A DNA stretch of 64,000 nucleotides from Siderastrea siderea (lineage: Eukaryota; Cnidaria; Anthozoa; Scleractinia; Rhizangiidae): the NCBI GenBank assembly GCA_964030785.1, contig OZ034969.1, positions 44,615,201 through 44,679,200 of the forward strand, read 5' to 3'. Both the position numbers and the translations under genes were made by a program. The notes under the pieces were generated by a model, which worked only from the letters and a program-made list of their open reading frames with translations, searched no databases and had not been told where the DNA came from. Positions 12,621 to 24,000 of the stretch are shown one piece after another (position 1 is the stretch's first letter; each line of letters starts with the position of its first letter).

Positions 12621-13205
12621 TTACGTGTCGCTATTTGTAGCATGATGGTTCGCTGCTATTGGTGCATTTCGATCCTCATTATTATTCCGACTATTAGATG
12701 TTGTTCCCTCACAGGTCCGTTTTGTGGTTGGTCGGCTGTTGTGCTTTCTGATCGTAGGTATCCAAGCTTCTGGAATTTCGATTCCGCTATCTCTATTGAT
12801 GTTATTAGGATGAAGTCTTATATGGATAGCCTCTTTGACCCTACGTGTGTACCAGTGAGGGTCACGATCAATAAACTTAACTTGTTTCCAAATAGGAAGA
12901 TGCCCCGTTTCGTTAGCGTGTTCCGAAACTGCGGAGGTTTGCGTACGAGCAAGCCGTATATCTCTGTCGTGTTCTTTTATCCTGTCTTGCATCGCTCTCC
13001 CTGTTTCCCCGATGTATACTTTGCCGCACTCACATGGAATTTTATAGACGACACCGTCTTGTTTAGTTGGTTCAAGGGTGTTTTTTGGTCGCACTAAGTG
13101 AGACCTAAGAGTTGTGTCTGATTTGAAGACAGTGCGTACGCCTTGTTGTTGTAGGCAGCGGCGAAGAACCTCTGATACACCTTTTATGTAGGGTAGAACC
13201 GCAGT
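12621..13205 (-). pseudogene. PLE1 GIY-YIG endonuclease fragment, inverted copy
   Basis: The minus-strand frame encodes the PLE linker (VLPYIKGVSE) followed by the GIY-YIG-type endonuclease: KIPCECGKVYIGETGRAM, then RIKEH and a conserved tail (HIRLHPNNINRDSG). It stops at 12621. Upstream of about 13205 the frame merely reads the antisense of the N-terminal coding segment, so the domain is cut off from any reverse transcriptase. In PLEs this endonuclease nicks DNA for target-primed reverse transcription. As a detached C-terminal piece it is not expected to act alone. Confidence 0.85.
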
Positions 13206-13209
13206 AGAT

Positions 13210-13560
13210 GCTGAGGTATCATTACTAGAGAAAGGGTTCAATTTCGCAGTAACACCAACCAATATTCCTGAAATAGTCGCGAAAGTTGAATCAGCCATAA
13301 GAACGCTTGACTCAGAACAAGCAGACACCGTAAGGAGATCTGTTAACAATATCCTTCAACAGGCTGAACCGCCCAAGCCTAACATCACGAAGGAAATGCA
13401 AGAAGCCCTTAATAACTTGAAACAAGACGACTCTGTTATGGTTCTACCAGCGGACAAAGGTCGCGCCAGTGTTGTCTTGAACACCGACACATACCATGAT
13501 AAAATGAAAACACTCATTGAAACAGGTCCATATCAACTCCTTAAAACTTACTTAAGCTTC
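13210..13560 (+). pseudogene. PLE1 N-terminal coding segment
   Basis: The plus strand reads through LLEKGFNFAVTPTNIP, then a helical stretch, then VLPADKGRASVVLNT and KMKTLIETGPYQLLKT before a stop in 'agcttcttagcttaa'. Known PLE proteins have this order ahead of the reverse transcriptase: a 'KGL-F-PTP' head, an 'LPADKGR' motif, then the Y-KL segment. The frame is open across about 115 codons. The following reverse transcriptase fingers and palm are absent. The segment joins directly to endonuclease sequence at about 13600. Confidence 0.8.
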
Positions 13561-13599
13561 TTAGCTTAAAACGAAGTGGACATCTTTCAGAAACTGTCC

Positions 13600-14024
13600 A
13601 GAAAATTCCATGTGAGTGCGGCAAAGTATACATCGGGGAAACAGGGAGAGCGATGCAAGACAGGATAAAAGAACACGACAGAGATATACGGCTTGCTCGT
13701 ACGCAAACCTCCGCAGTTTCGGAACACGCTAACGAAACGGGGCATCTTCCTATTTGGAAACAAGTTAAGTTTATTGATCGTGACCCTCACTGGTACACAC
13801 GTAGGGTCAAAGAGGCTATCCATATAAGACTTCATCCTAATAACATCAATAGAGATAGCGGAATCGAAATTCCAGAAGCTTGGATACCTACGATCAGAAA
13901 GCACAACAGCCGACCAACCACAAAACGGACCTGTGAGGGAACAACATCTAATAGTCGGAATAATAATGAGGATCGAAATGCACCAATAGCAGCGAACCAT
14001 CATGCTACAAATAGCGACACGTAA
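13600..14024 (+). pseudogene. PLE1 GIY-YIG endonuclease, sense copy
   Basis: The frame reads KIPCECGKVYIGETGRAM, RIKEHDRDIRLARTQTSAVS, and on to a stop at 14024. It matches the inverted copy at 12621-13060 almost perfectly. Residues typical of the fold are present: the Y-I-G pair (VYIGETGR), the arginine of 'RIKEH', and the downstream H-N-TGH segment. It is fused to unrelated sequence at about 13600 because the reverse transcriptase has been deleted. The near identity of the two arms suggests a recent origin or ongoing gene conversion. Confidence 0.85.
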
Positions 14025-14036
14025 ACAATTGACCTC

Positions 14037-14081
14037 ATCGCCTGATGAAGACTAGCAGTATTGCAGTCGAAACGTCGCGAT
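14037..14081 (+). ncRNA. Hammerhead ribozyme, type I (PLE1, right arm)
   Basis: Stem I ATCGC (14037-14041) pairs with GCGAT (14077-14081). Core CTGATGA is at 14042-14048, stem II GACT/AGTC has an inner GCA/TGC helix, and GAAA is at 14069-14072. CGTC follows, with cleavage predicted after 14076. It starts 13 bases after the endonuclease stop codon, where PLE hammerheads are known to sit. Stem III is the palindrome ACGT, so dimerisation is likely needed for fast cleavage. Confidence 0.87.
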
Positions 14082-14691
14082 CAACAACTCAAAGCGATTC
14101 TATCGTGAGACAAACGAATAAACGTTCATCTTACCTATCTTACACCACGATGAACAATAAACACATCTTTAATGATAATGTACAGTTTCATGAGCTTTCA
14201 AATAGGTTATTCCATAATAGTCTTGCAATTAAGGGCACAGGAGGAGTTGCGAGCGTTCTGAAAGGCAAATCAGCAATGCTTTGTCAGATTTCCAGGAATA
14301 GGAAAGAACTTGCCAACGCACTTGTGCTTTCTACATTTCTCTTACTCTCTCAAATGCTCGTCATATACCACTTGATTTTGCCTTTTTCATTTGTTATGCA
14401 CTATGATCATGATCAAACAAGGTGAAATAGATCACCCATCTTTAAAAAGCACTAGAAACCGAGATTAAATTTACCTGATTCGCACAGACACTCCTTCTGT
14501 TTTGCAACCTTAAAAAAAAGTTGACAATAATACTTCAAGCTCCAAGGCAAGAAGATAGCGTGTTGATGTTATGTAAGCTTTGACACCTGATAAACACGTT
14601 TTATTCAAAACGTTCGCAAAGCGAACAAGTTTTTATGCCTAATGCGGGTGAGCCCTCATTTATTAATTTTGTTTCTTTTCTTCATAAGATA

Positions 14692-15322
14692 ATGGCCAGG
14701 ATGATGGTCTCTGAGGAGGAAAAGAGATGGATCGTTGTGGGAATTATTATGTACAAAGTTGCTGCTCCAGTTTTGCGGGATTTTGTCAAACAAGGAATGG
14801 ACACCCATTATGCAAACCTGGATGCGTACTGCAAAGGTCTGACCACACCCGGCACTCTAAAGACACTGACTTATCATCAAGTCAATACTGATCCCATCCT
14901 TAGACACCTGAAATTTCAAAATGTAAACAACAATTTCCTTTGGCATGGTAGATCTAAACAACGCTACAACTACAATATTAACACTCCAGTAGCCTTGGCT
15001 AAGTTATATCTGCCAGATTACCTTGCTGAGTTTTCAGCCTTTGATGAGTCGCTGGACATGACGGCCATTCTTCACCTGTTGGGATCCAGCAAGCCTGCAC
15101 CTATCTTTCACTCTCCAAATCCATTCATTTCTATCCAGTTTTTAGCAGAGGATGTGAGAGAGAAGGTCAGAAACCAGTGGGGTCACTTTGATATCACTAA
15201 ATGGAGCGATGTCTTCTTTGCTGATTGTGTTACAAATCTTCAGGCCTTAGTGAAGAGTTTGGGGCTGACTGCTGATGTGGAGAAAAAAACTTTAGATCAA
15301 CTTGATGACTGGCATAGAAAAG
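14692..15322 (+). CDS. Host gene exon A: HEPN-like domain protein, N-terminal exon
   Basis: An uninterrupted coding exon. Translation from the ATG at 14692 (alternatives at 14701 and 14704) runs about 210 codons to the donor AG|GTACTC at 15322/15323. An acceptor-like tract (tttcttttcttcataag) ends at 14688, so a 5' untranslated exon may lie upstream. Near the C-terminal part is VREKVRNQWGHFDITKW, where R160 and H165 form the R-x4-H motif of HEPN domains. HEPN proteins are often RNases or all-helical partners in immunity proteins. The sequence resembles a cnidarian family of uncharacterised proteins, recalled and not searched. The exon ends in phase 1. If the donor were unused, the frame would run on to a stop at 15372. 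Confidence 0.8.
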
Positions 15323-15426
15323 GTACTCCCAGCTGGATAAATTTATTTGTTCTACTGGAAGATTCACTATAGTCTACTCAGGCCCTCCTCTCAAATGCAG
15401 TTTAAGTAAATCAACACGGGTTGATG

Positions 15427-15680
15427 CACAGGCGGCCCAAGCTCAAGATAAAAGAAAACGCGAGAAACTGCCTAACAGCACATCTGAAGGTGTTGCCTTA
15501 CATGGGTTTGAATTATAAAGATTTGTATGGGAATAAAACAGATTTTTTGTTTTAAATGGTAGAAGTTAACGTTGTTTCACCATTAAAGTAAAGTGACGTT
15601 GTTGCTTTGTTGTATTCCTTGTCATTTGCTAGCTTCTCAGGCCGATTTGAAACGCTAACTCATCGAAGAAATCACTTTAA

Positions 15681-15716
<36 letters not shown>

Positions 15717-15970
15717 AATGGTTTATTAACGAAATCCACAGGGTGGCTCTTCCTGAGAAGCTAGTAAACGACAAAGAATGTAACAAAGCAACAAGGTCAC
15801 TTGATTTTAATGATGAAACAACGTTAATTTCTACCAATGAAAACAAATCTGTTGCATTACCATAAAAATCTTTATAATTCATACCGTTGTAACACAAGGC
15901 CTCCGGATATGCTGTTGGGTGAGAGTCACGGTTCTAGCGTATTCTCTTATCTTGAGCTTGGGTCGCTTGT
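15427..15970. mobile_element. hAT-like MITE with 8-bp target duplication
   Basis: Inverted ends: the left begins CACAGGCGGCCCAAGCTCAA, and the right, reverse-complemented, reads ACAAGCGACCCAAGCTCAAG. Homology between arms extends about 220 bases each. An (AAT)n microsatellite (about 15687-15714) sits at the centre. The flanks are GGTTGATG on both sides (15419-15426 and 15971-15978). An 8-bp duplication with CAGGCG-like ends fits the hAT superfamily. The ends match those of the 7.4-kb element at 40501-47894, so this is a small relative of it. No coding capacity. Confidence 0.8.
15687..15714. repeat. (AAT)n microsatellite
   Basis: About nine AAT/ATA units form the loop between the arms of the surrounding MITE. 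Confidence 0.9.
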
Positions 15971-16280
15971 GGTTGATGCACCACGATGTCACCCACACTT
16001 ATCGCACCCCAATCTTATACTATCCTCTCTCCTCAATCTTCCTCATCACTCACCAACCCCTTGACCTCATCAGCACATACACATCGTACACGCACCCTCG
16101 ATAACCACTGACAATCATCCACACCTTATATGACAGACCACGTTTCCCGCTCTCCATCCTCATCCTACAGCAGAATCAGTCCACAATTGTACCGTTTTGT
16201 ACCATCCCTCACAATACCATGGCTATTCTAAGATACCAATCGTAACCAACTTGCCAATTATAGTTTTATTGTTTGTTGTA

Positions 16281-17099
16281 CAGTGGAATCCCGAGTTTTC
16301 GAATACTCGATTATTCGAAACTCCCGATTCTTCGAACCAAAAGTCGTTTCCTTTGGATTTGCTTCAGTCAAACACTGTAATTTTACCCCCGATTTTTCGA
16401 ATGCTCGATTTTTCGAAACTCCCGATATTTCCAACTACTTCTTTCTTCCTTTCAGAAATTTACATTCGATTTCTCGAACTTTGAAAACTCAGGAACCAAC
16501 AAAAACCGGTTTTAGCCACATACACACCTGAATGCAATTAACAAGTTCCGGTCGAGAAGGTGTTTTCATGCATTTTTATTACAAAGCAAGTGACAAATCT
16601 GTCATTGAAGTCATCTTGAAGAAACTACAACGCCGTTGTTACACAATCGAGGGTCTTGAATTACTGTACATGATCAAAGTTTCTTCGTTTAGTTGCATTT
16701 TCCAAGCTCTTGCCGTAGCACATTAATAAATTTTGTTGTTCCTTTAAACCGTGGAGTACAGGGTACTTTTTTCTGATACAGTAAGGAGAAGGAAATGTAA
16801 TCAAGAGTCCTCGCAAAATTACAGACACATGTATCAGTACAGTACTGGGTTTTTTCTGCCGAAACTGGCTTACATCCTTAAATTTTCGTTTTGTTTTAAA
16901 TGCACGTTTTGTTGGTAAATAAAGATGGTTCACACATTAACAAGAGTGATATACCGTTGTTGTCTGCCTTCTTGGATCTTATAAAACCATTCCACGGTAA
17001 AACAGGTCTGATTTGATGCCACCTTAGATTTTTCGAACTCTCGATTTTTCGAACCAATTTCCATTTCCCTTGGAGGTTCGAAAAATCGGAATTCCACTG
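16281..17099. mobile_element. pogo/Tigger-like non-autonomous element, copy 2
   Basis: The left end CAGTGGAATCCCGAGTTTTC is preceded by TA (16279-16280). The right end, ATCGGAATTCCACTG, is followed by TA (17100-17101), so the TA target duplication is exact. The interior matches copy 1 (7976-8773), including the blocks AAACCGGTTTTAGCC and AACCGTGGAGTACAGGGTAC. Copy-specific indels break any shared reading frame. This copy lies inside a host intron. Confidence 0.85.
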
Positions 17100-17175
17100 T
17101 ATGTAGTATAACTTATTGTGCATGTACACGTTTTAACGAGTTTTTGTAAGCTTCTCAGTGTTACGTGGATAAATA

Positions 17176-17274
17176 TACTATTGCATTGCATTGTATTGTA
17201 TTATATTGTATTGTATCATACCATGCACCAAACCTTATCTCAACATGCCCCAACATGCCCCCCCCCCCCCCCCA
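17176..17274. repeat. ATTGT-type microsatellite and poly-C run
   Basis: Imperfect 5-base ATTGC/ATTGT units occupy about 17180-17220. A pure C run occupies about 17258-17273. Both are intronic. Confidence 0.8.
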
Positions 17275-17367
17275 CCCGTACTTCACCTCTTAAAACACCT
17301 TACACCCCTTAAAAGCCAAATATGGCCCTATGTTTTGAAAATCCATTAATTCCTTGTCATGTTCTAG

Positions 17368-17805
17368 GCTGCCAGCTTTGTATGGGACTTCCTGTGGATC
17401 AGAATCTATTCTCTTTAGTTCAACAAGATGTCAGAGATCTTATTCAAAAGTACAAGAAAGCTGAAGCGGAACATTTAGACATCCGAAAATCACTGGATCA
17501 GCAGAGAACAAAGCAAAGTGAAATGGAAACCAGCATTATCGCCCTTCAAGTTCGCCAGTCGTCAACAGGAGTTAAGCAGGAAGGAGATGATGAGCAGTTT
17601 GGGCAACTACTTCAGTGGAAAGAACAGCAGATAAAAGAGAATAACGAAATATTAGACAAACTTGAGATGCTTGAAAAAACTCTCAATGAAGAGTTACTAA
17701 TGCGAGTTAAAGGAGTAGAGGAAGATCTTGATGGAGTAAAACAGAGAGTGAAAAAGCTGGAGGAAAACATCTCCAGAAGTCAGAGTGTAAAGGATGATGC
17801 TGGAG
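17368..17805 (+). CDS. Host gene exon B: coiled-coil segment
   Basis: This 438-base exon follows acceptor TTCTAG and ends at donor GAG|GTTAGT. It enters in phase 1, so the G left from exon A plus GC gives glycine and the junction reads WHRKG|CQLCMG. The product is strongly charged and helical: DVRDLIQKYKKAEAEHLDIR, LRQ-type heptads and VEEDLDGVKQRVKKLEENIS. About 110 residues look like a coiled coil, suggesting dimerisation or assembly. Exit is phase 1, matching exon C. The ATG at 17322 is intronic and not a start. Identity beyond coiled coil is not claimed. Confidence 0.8.
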
Positions 17806-18009
17806 GTTAGTGGTACAGTACTCTTTATACAACTATCCCAAGCCAGAAGCGGAGCTTATTCACTAATTTTACAGTGGTTCTCATCCTCTAAGACTCGGGG
17901 ATCTCAAAACAATTCTACTGTGGACCTATTTTACTCCGGGTTCCCATTTATTTCACTCTCGGCTCCAATTCTTTTCACCTTTAGTTCCCCCACGATTTAC
18001 TGTGTTCCC

Positions 18010-21000
18010 CTCCTTTTTGCCTGGTGATATACTTCATTTTACCCTGTTCCCCTTATTTCCCCCCCGTATTACCTCGCTTTTACTCTGAGTTCCTTTTCTC
18101 TTTATACTTTGTTCCCTTTATTTTACCCTGTGTTACATTCCTTTTGCTTTTTTTCCAAATGTATTCCACTTCGTTTTACTCTGTGTTCCTCTCCTTTTTG
18201 GCCTGTAATATCCTTCTTTTAACCCTACATGTATGTTCCCCTTCTTTTTACCCTGTTTTCGCACTCCGTTTACCCTGTGTACCCTTCCTTTCACCTTCTC
18301 TTCCATTTCTTTTATCCTGTCTTCTCGTTCATTTTACCCTATGCTCCCCTTCTGTTTACTCTGTGTTCCCCAACATTTTTTCTCTGTTCCTCTTCTGTTT
18401 ACCCTGTGTTCACTTCTGTTTACTCTGTGTTCCCCTTCTCTTTGCCTTGTGTTCCCCTTCAATCCCATGTTGTCATTCTTTTTACCCTGTCTTCTTCTTC
18501 TTTAAACCCTGGCCTGTGTTTATCTTCTCTTGACTCTGCGTCCCCCTTCTTTCTGCTCTGTGTCCCCAGTGTTTTCTCTCTGTTCCCCATCTTTTTACCC
18601 TGTGTTCCCCAACTGTTTTCTCTCTGTTCCTCTTCTTCTTACCGTGTGCTTTTTAGCCTGTGTTCTTCTTCTTTGTGCTCTGTGTTCCCCAACTGTTCTC
18701 TCTCTGTTCCTCTTCGTTTTACCCTGTGTTCCACTTCTGTTTGCCCTGTGATCCCCTTCTGTTCACTCTCTGATTCTCTTCGTTTTACCCTGTGTTCCAC
18801 TTCTGTTTGCCCTGTGTTCCCCTTCTGTTCACTCTCTGATTCTCTTCGTTTTACCCTGTGTTCCACTTCTGTTTGCCCTGTGATCCCCTTCTGTTCACTC
18901 TCTGTTCCTCTTCGTTTTACCCTGTGTTCCACTTCTGTTTGCCCTGTGTTCCCCTTCTGTTCACTCTCTGATTCTCTTCGTTTTACCCTGTGTTCCACTT
19001 CTGTTTACCCTGTGATCCCCTTCTGTTTACCCTGTGTTCCCCTTCTGTTCACTCTCTGATTCTCTTCTTTTTACCCTGTGTCCACTTCTGTTTACCCTGT
19101 GATCCCCTTCTTTCTTCTCTGTGTTCCCCAACTGTTTTCTCTCTGTTCCCCTTCTTTTTACCCTGTGTTCCCCAACTGTTTTCTCTCTGATTCTCTTCGT
19201 TTTACCCTGTGTTCCACTTCTGTTTACCCTGTGATCCCCTTCTTTCTTCTCTGTGTTCCCCAACTGTTTTCTCTCTGTTCCTCTTCGTTTTACCCTGTGT
19301 TCACTTCTGTTTACCCTGTGTTCCCCTTCTTTCTTCTCTGTTCCCCAACTGTTTTCTCTCTGTTCCTCTTCGTTTCACCCTGTGTTCCACTTCTGTTTAC
19401 CCTGTGTTCCCCTTCTTTCTGCTCTGTGTTCCCCAACTGTTTTCTCTCTGTTCCCCTTCTTTCTGCTCTGTGTTCCCCAACTGTTCACTCTCTGTTCCCC
19501 TTCTTTTTGCCCTGTGTTCACTTCTGTTTACCCTGTGTTCCCCTTCTTTCTACCCTGTGTTCCCCTTCTTTCTTCTCTGTGTTCCCCAACTGTTTTCTCT
19601 CTGTTCCTCTTCGTTTTACCCTGTGTTCCACTTCTGTTTACCCTGTGTTGCCCTTCTTTTTACCCTGTGTTGCCCTTCTTTTTACCCTGTGTTGCCCTTC
19701 TTTTTACCCTGTGTTCCCCAACTGCTTTCTCTCTGTTCCCCTTCTTCTTACCCTGTGTTCCCCTTCGTTTTACCCTGTGTTCCCCTTCTTTCTACCCTGT
19801 GTTCCCCTTCTTTCTTCTCTGTGTTCCCCAACTGTTTTCTCTCTGTTCCTCTTCGTTTTACCCTGTGTTCCCCTTCTTTCTACCCTGTGTTCCCCTTCTT
19901 TCTTCTCTGTGTTCCCCAACTGTTTTCTCTCTGTTCCTCTTCGTTTTACCCTGTGTTCCACTTCTGTTTACCCTGTGTTCCCCTTCTTTTTACCCTGTGT
20001 TCCCCAACTGCTTTCTCTCTGTTCCCCTTCTTCTTACCCTGTGTTCCCCTTCTGTTTACCCTGTGTTCCCCTTCTTTCTTCTCTGTTCCCCAACTGTTTT
20101 CTCTCTGTTCCTCTTCTTTTTACCCTGTGTTCCCCTTCTTTCTTCTCTGTTCCCCAACTGTTTTCTCTCTGTTCCTCTTCGTTTTACCCTGTGTTCCACT
20201 TCTGTTTACCCTGTGATCCCCTTCTTTCTTCTCAGTGTTCCCCAACTGTTTTCTCTCTGTTCCTCTTCTTTTTACCCTGTGTTCCCCTTCTGTTTGCCCT
20301 GTGTTCCCCAACTGTTTTCTCTCTGTTCCCCAACTGTTTTCTCTCTGTTCCCCTTCTTTTTACCCTGTGTTCCCCAACTGTTTTCTCTCTGTTCCCCTTC
20401 TTTTTACCCTGTGTTCCCCTTCTTTTTACCCTGTGTTCCCCAACTGTTTTCTCTCTGTTCCTCTTCTTTTTACCCTGTGTTCCCCTTCTTTTTACCCTGT
20501 GTTCCCCAACTGTTTTCTCTCTGTTCCTCTTCTTTTTACCCTGTGTTCCCCTTCTTTTTACCCTGTGATCCCCTTCTTTCTGCTCTGTGTTCCCCAACTG
20601 TTTTCTCTCTGTTCCCCTTCTTTTTACCCTGTGTTCCCCAACTGTTTTCTCTCTGTTCCCCTTCTTTTTACCCTGTGTTCCCCTTCTTTTTACCCTGTGT
20701 TCACTTCTGTTTACCCTGTGATCCCCTTCTTTCTTCTCTGTGTTCCCCAACTGTTTTCTCTCTGTTCCTCTTCGTTTTACCCTGTGTTCCCCAACTGTTT
20801 TCTCTCTGTTCCTCTTCGTTTTACCCTGTGTTCCCCAACTGTTTTCTCTCTGTTCCTCTTCTTTTTACCCTGTGTTCCCCTTCTTTCTACCCTGTGTTCC
20901 CCTTCTTTCTTCTCTGTGTTCCCCAACTGTTTTCTCTCTGTTCCTCTTCGTTTTACCCTGTGTTCCACTTCTGTTTACCCTGTGTTCCCCTTCTTTTTAC

Positions 21001-24000
21001 CCTGTGTTCCCCAACTGCTTTCTCTCTGTTCCCCTTCTTCTTACCCTGTGTTCCCCTTCTGTTTACCCTGTGTTCCCCTTCTTTCTTCTCTGTTCCCCAA
21101 CTGTTTTCTCTCTGTTCCTCTTCTTTTTACCCTGTGTTCCCCTTCTTTCTTCTCTGTTCCCCAACTGTTTTCTCTCTGTTCCTCTTCGTTTTACCCTGTG
21201 TTCCACTTCTGTTTACCCTGTGATCCCCTTCTTTCTTCTCAGTGTTCCCCAACTGTTTTCTCTCTGTTCCTCTTCTTTTTACCCTGTGTTCCCCTTCTGT
21301 TTGCCCTGTGTTCCCCAACTGTTTTCTCTCTGTTCCCCAACTGTTTTCTCTCTGTTCCCCTTCTTTTTACCCTGTGTTCCCCAACTGTTTTCTCTCTGTT
21401 CCCCTTCTTTTTACCCTGTGTTCCCCTTCTTTTTACCCTGTGTTCCCCTTCTTTTTACCCTGTGTTCCCCAACTGTTTTCTCTCTGTTCCTCTTCTTTTT
21501 ACCCTGTGTTCCCCTTCTTTTTACCCTGTGTTCCCCAACTGTTTTCTCTCTGTTCCTCTTCGTTTTACCCTGTGTTCCACTTCTGTTTACCCTGTGATCC
21601 CCTTCTTTCTTCTCAGTGTTCCCCAACTGTTTTCTCTCTGTTCCTCTTCTTTTTACCCTGTGTTCCCCTTCTGTTTGCCCTGTGTTCCCCAACTGTTTTC
21701 TCTCTGTTCCCCAACTGTTTTCTCTCTGTTCCCCTTCTTTTTACCCTGTGTTCCCCAACTGTTTTCTCTCTGTTCCCCTTCTTTTTACCCTGTGTTCCCC
21801 TTCTTTTTACCCTGTGTTCACTTCTGTTTACCCTGTGATCCCCTTCTTTCTTCTCTGTGTTCCCCAACTGTTTTCTCTCTGTTCCTCTTCGTTTTACCCT
21901 GTGTTCCCCAACTGTTTTCTCTCTGTTCCTCTTCGTTTTACCCTGTGTTCCCCAACTGTTTTCTCTCTGTTCCTCTTCTTTTTACCCTGTGTTCCCCTTC
22001 TTTTTACCCTGTGTTCCCCAACTGTTTTCTCTCTGTTCCTCTTCTTTTTACCCTGTGTTCCCCTTCTTTTTACCCTGTGATCCCCTTCTTTCTGCTCTGT
22101 GTTCCCCAACTGTTTTCTCTCTGTTCCCCTTCTTTTTACCCTGTGTTCCCCAACTGTTTTCTCTCTGTTCCCCTTCTTTTTACCCTGTGTTCCCCTTCTT
22201 TTTACCCTGTGTTCACTTCTGTTTACCCTGTGATCCCCTTCTTTCTTCTCTGTGTTCCCCAACTGCTTTCTCTCTGTTCCTCTTCGTTTTACCCTGTGTT
22301 CCCCAACTGTTTTCTCTCTGTTCCTCTTCGTTTTACCCTGTGTTCCACTTCTGTTTGCCCTGTGATCCCCTTCTTTCTTCTCTGTGTTCCCCAACTGTTT
22401 TCTCTCTGTTCCTCTTCGTTTTACCCTGCGTTCACTTCTGTTTGCCCTGTGTTCCCCTTCTTTCCACTCTGTGTTCCCCTTCTTTCTACTCTGTGTTCCC
22501 CAACTGTTTTCTCTCTGTTCCTCTTCGTTTTACCCTGTGTTCACTTCTGTTTGCCCTGTGTTCCCCTTCTTTCCACTCTGTGTTCCCCTTCTTTCTACTC
22601 TGTGTTCCCCAACTGTTTTCTCTCTGTTCCTCTTCGTTTTACCCTGTGTTCACTTCTGTTTGCCCTGTGTTCCCCTTCTTTCCACTCTGTGTTCCCCTTC
22701 TTTCTACTCTGTGTTCCCCAACTGTTTTCTCTCTGTTCCCCTTCTTTTTACCCTGTGTTCCCCTTCTTTCTTCTCTTTTCCCCAACTGTTTTCTCTCTGT
22801 TCCTCTTCGTTTTACCCTGTGTTCCACTTCTGTTTACCCTGTGTTCCCCTTCTTTCTGCTCTGTGTTCCCCACCTGTTTTCTCTCTGTTCCCCTTCTTTC
22901 TGCTCTGTGTTCCCCAACTGTTTTCTCTCTGTTCCCCTTCTTTCTGCTCTGTGTTCCCCAACTGTTTCCTCTCTGTTCCCCTTCTTTCTGCTCTGTGTTC
23001 CCCAACTGTTCACTCTCTGTTCCCCTTCTTTTTGCCCTGTGTTCACTTCTGTTTACCCTGTGTTCCCCTTCTTTCTACCCTGTGTTCCCCTTCTTTCTTC
23101 TCTGTGTTCCCCAACTGTTTTCTCTCTGTTCCTCTTCGTTTTACCCTGTGTTCCACTTCTGTTTACCCTGTGTTGCCCTTCTTTTTACCCTGTGTTCCCC
23201 AACTGCTTTCTCTCTGTTCCCCTTCTTCTTACCCTGTGTTCCCCAACTTTTTTTTCTCTGTTCCTCTTCTTTTTACCCTGTGTTCCCAACTGGTTTCTTT
23301 CTGTTCACCTTCTGTTTACCCTGTGTTCCCAACTGTTTTCTCTCTGTTCCCCTTCTGTTTCCCCTGTGTTCCCCAACTGTTTTCTCTCTGTTCCCCTTCT
23401 GTTTACCCTGTGTTCCCCAACTGTTTTCTCTCTGTTCCCCTTCTGTTTACCCTGTGTTCGCCAACTGTTTTCTCTCTGTTCCCCTTCTCTTTACCCATTG
23501 TTCCCCTTCTCTTTACCCTGTGTTCCCCAACTGTTTTCTCTCTGTTCCCCTTCTTTTTACCCTGTGTTCACTTCTGTTTACCCTGTGTTCCCCTTCTTTC
23601 TACTCTGTGTTCCCCAACTGTTTTCTCTCTGTTCCCCTTCTTTCCACTCTGTGTTCCCCTTCTTTCTTCTCTGTGTTCCCCAACTGTTTTCTCTCTGTTC
23701 CCCTTCTTTTTGCCCTGTGTTCACTTCTGTTTACCCTGTGTTCCCCTTCTTTCTACCCTGTGTTCCCCAACTGTTTTCTCTCTGTTCCCCTTCTTTTTGC
23801 CCTGTGTTCACTTCTGTGTACCCTGTGTTCCCCTTCTTTCTACTCTGTGTTCCCCAACTGTTTTCTCTCTGTTCCCCTTCTTTTTGCCCTGTGTTCACTT
23901 CTGTTTACCCTGTGTTCCCCTTCTTTCTACCCTGTGTTCCCCAACTGTTTTCTCTCTGTTCCCCTTCTTTTTGCCCTGTGTTCACTTCTTTTTACCCTGT

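Larger units (their letters stand above)
12510..14130. mobile_element. Penelope-like element remnant with inverted 3' ends (PLE1)
   Basis: The segment is a near-palindrome. About 12510-13205 is the inverted copy of about 13600-14125. Each arm holds the C-terminal GIY-YIG endonuclease part of a PLE and a hammerhead ribozyme just beyond its stop codon. Between the arms, on the plus strand, lies the N-terminal PLE coding segment. The reverse transcriptase core is missing, so the plus-strand copy jumps from N-terminus to endonuclease near 13560-13600. The layout, an inverted 3' part ahead of a sense 5' part, recurs in other PLEs of this window. It cannot be autonomous. Confidence 0.85.
15323..17367 (+). 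other. Host gene intron A-B
   Basis: Defined by donor GTACTC (15323) and acceptor TCTAG (17363-17367). Both borders fall at phase 1 of the flanking frames, so the joined codon is GGC. It contains a hAT-like MITE, a C/A-rich stretch (15979-16278) with no feature, a pogo/Tigger-like element, an ATTGT-type microsatellite and a poly-C run. Confidence 0.75.

Noticed and set aside
12642..13097. Plus-strand open frame of 151 codons, also seen inverted at 13587-14003
   Set aside because: It is the antisense shadow of the PLE endonuclease, duplicated because the element is palindromic.
14045..14425. Open frame of 126 codons after the hammerhead
   Set aside because: It begins inside the ribozyme and continues into anonymous DNA, with no motif or splice signals to link it to the host gene.
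15323..15372. Exon A read through to the stop at 15372
   Set aside because: A good donor at 15323 in phase with exon B explains the end better. An unspliced isoform remains possible.
17322..17367. ATG at 17322 as start of the coiled-coil protein
   Set aside because: The AG at 17366-17367 and the phase match with exon A make it intronic.
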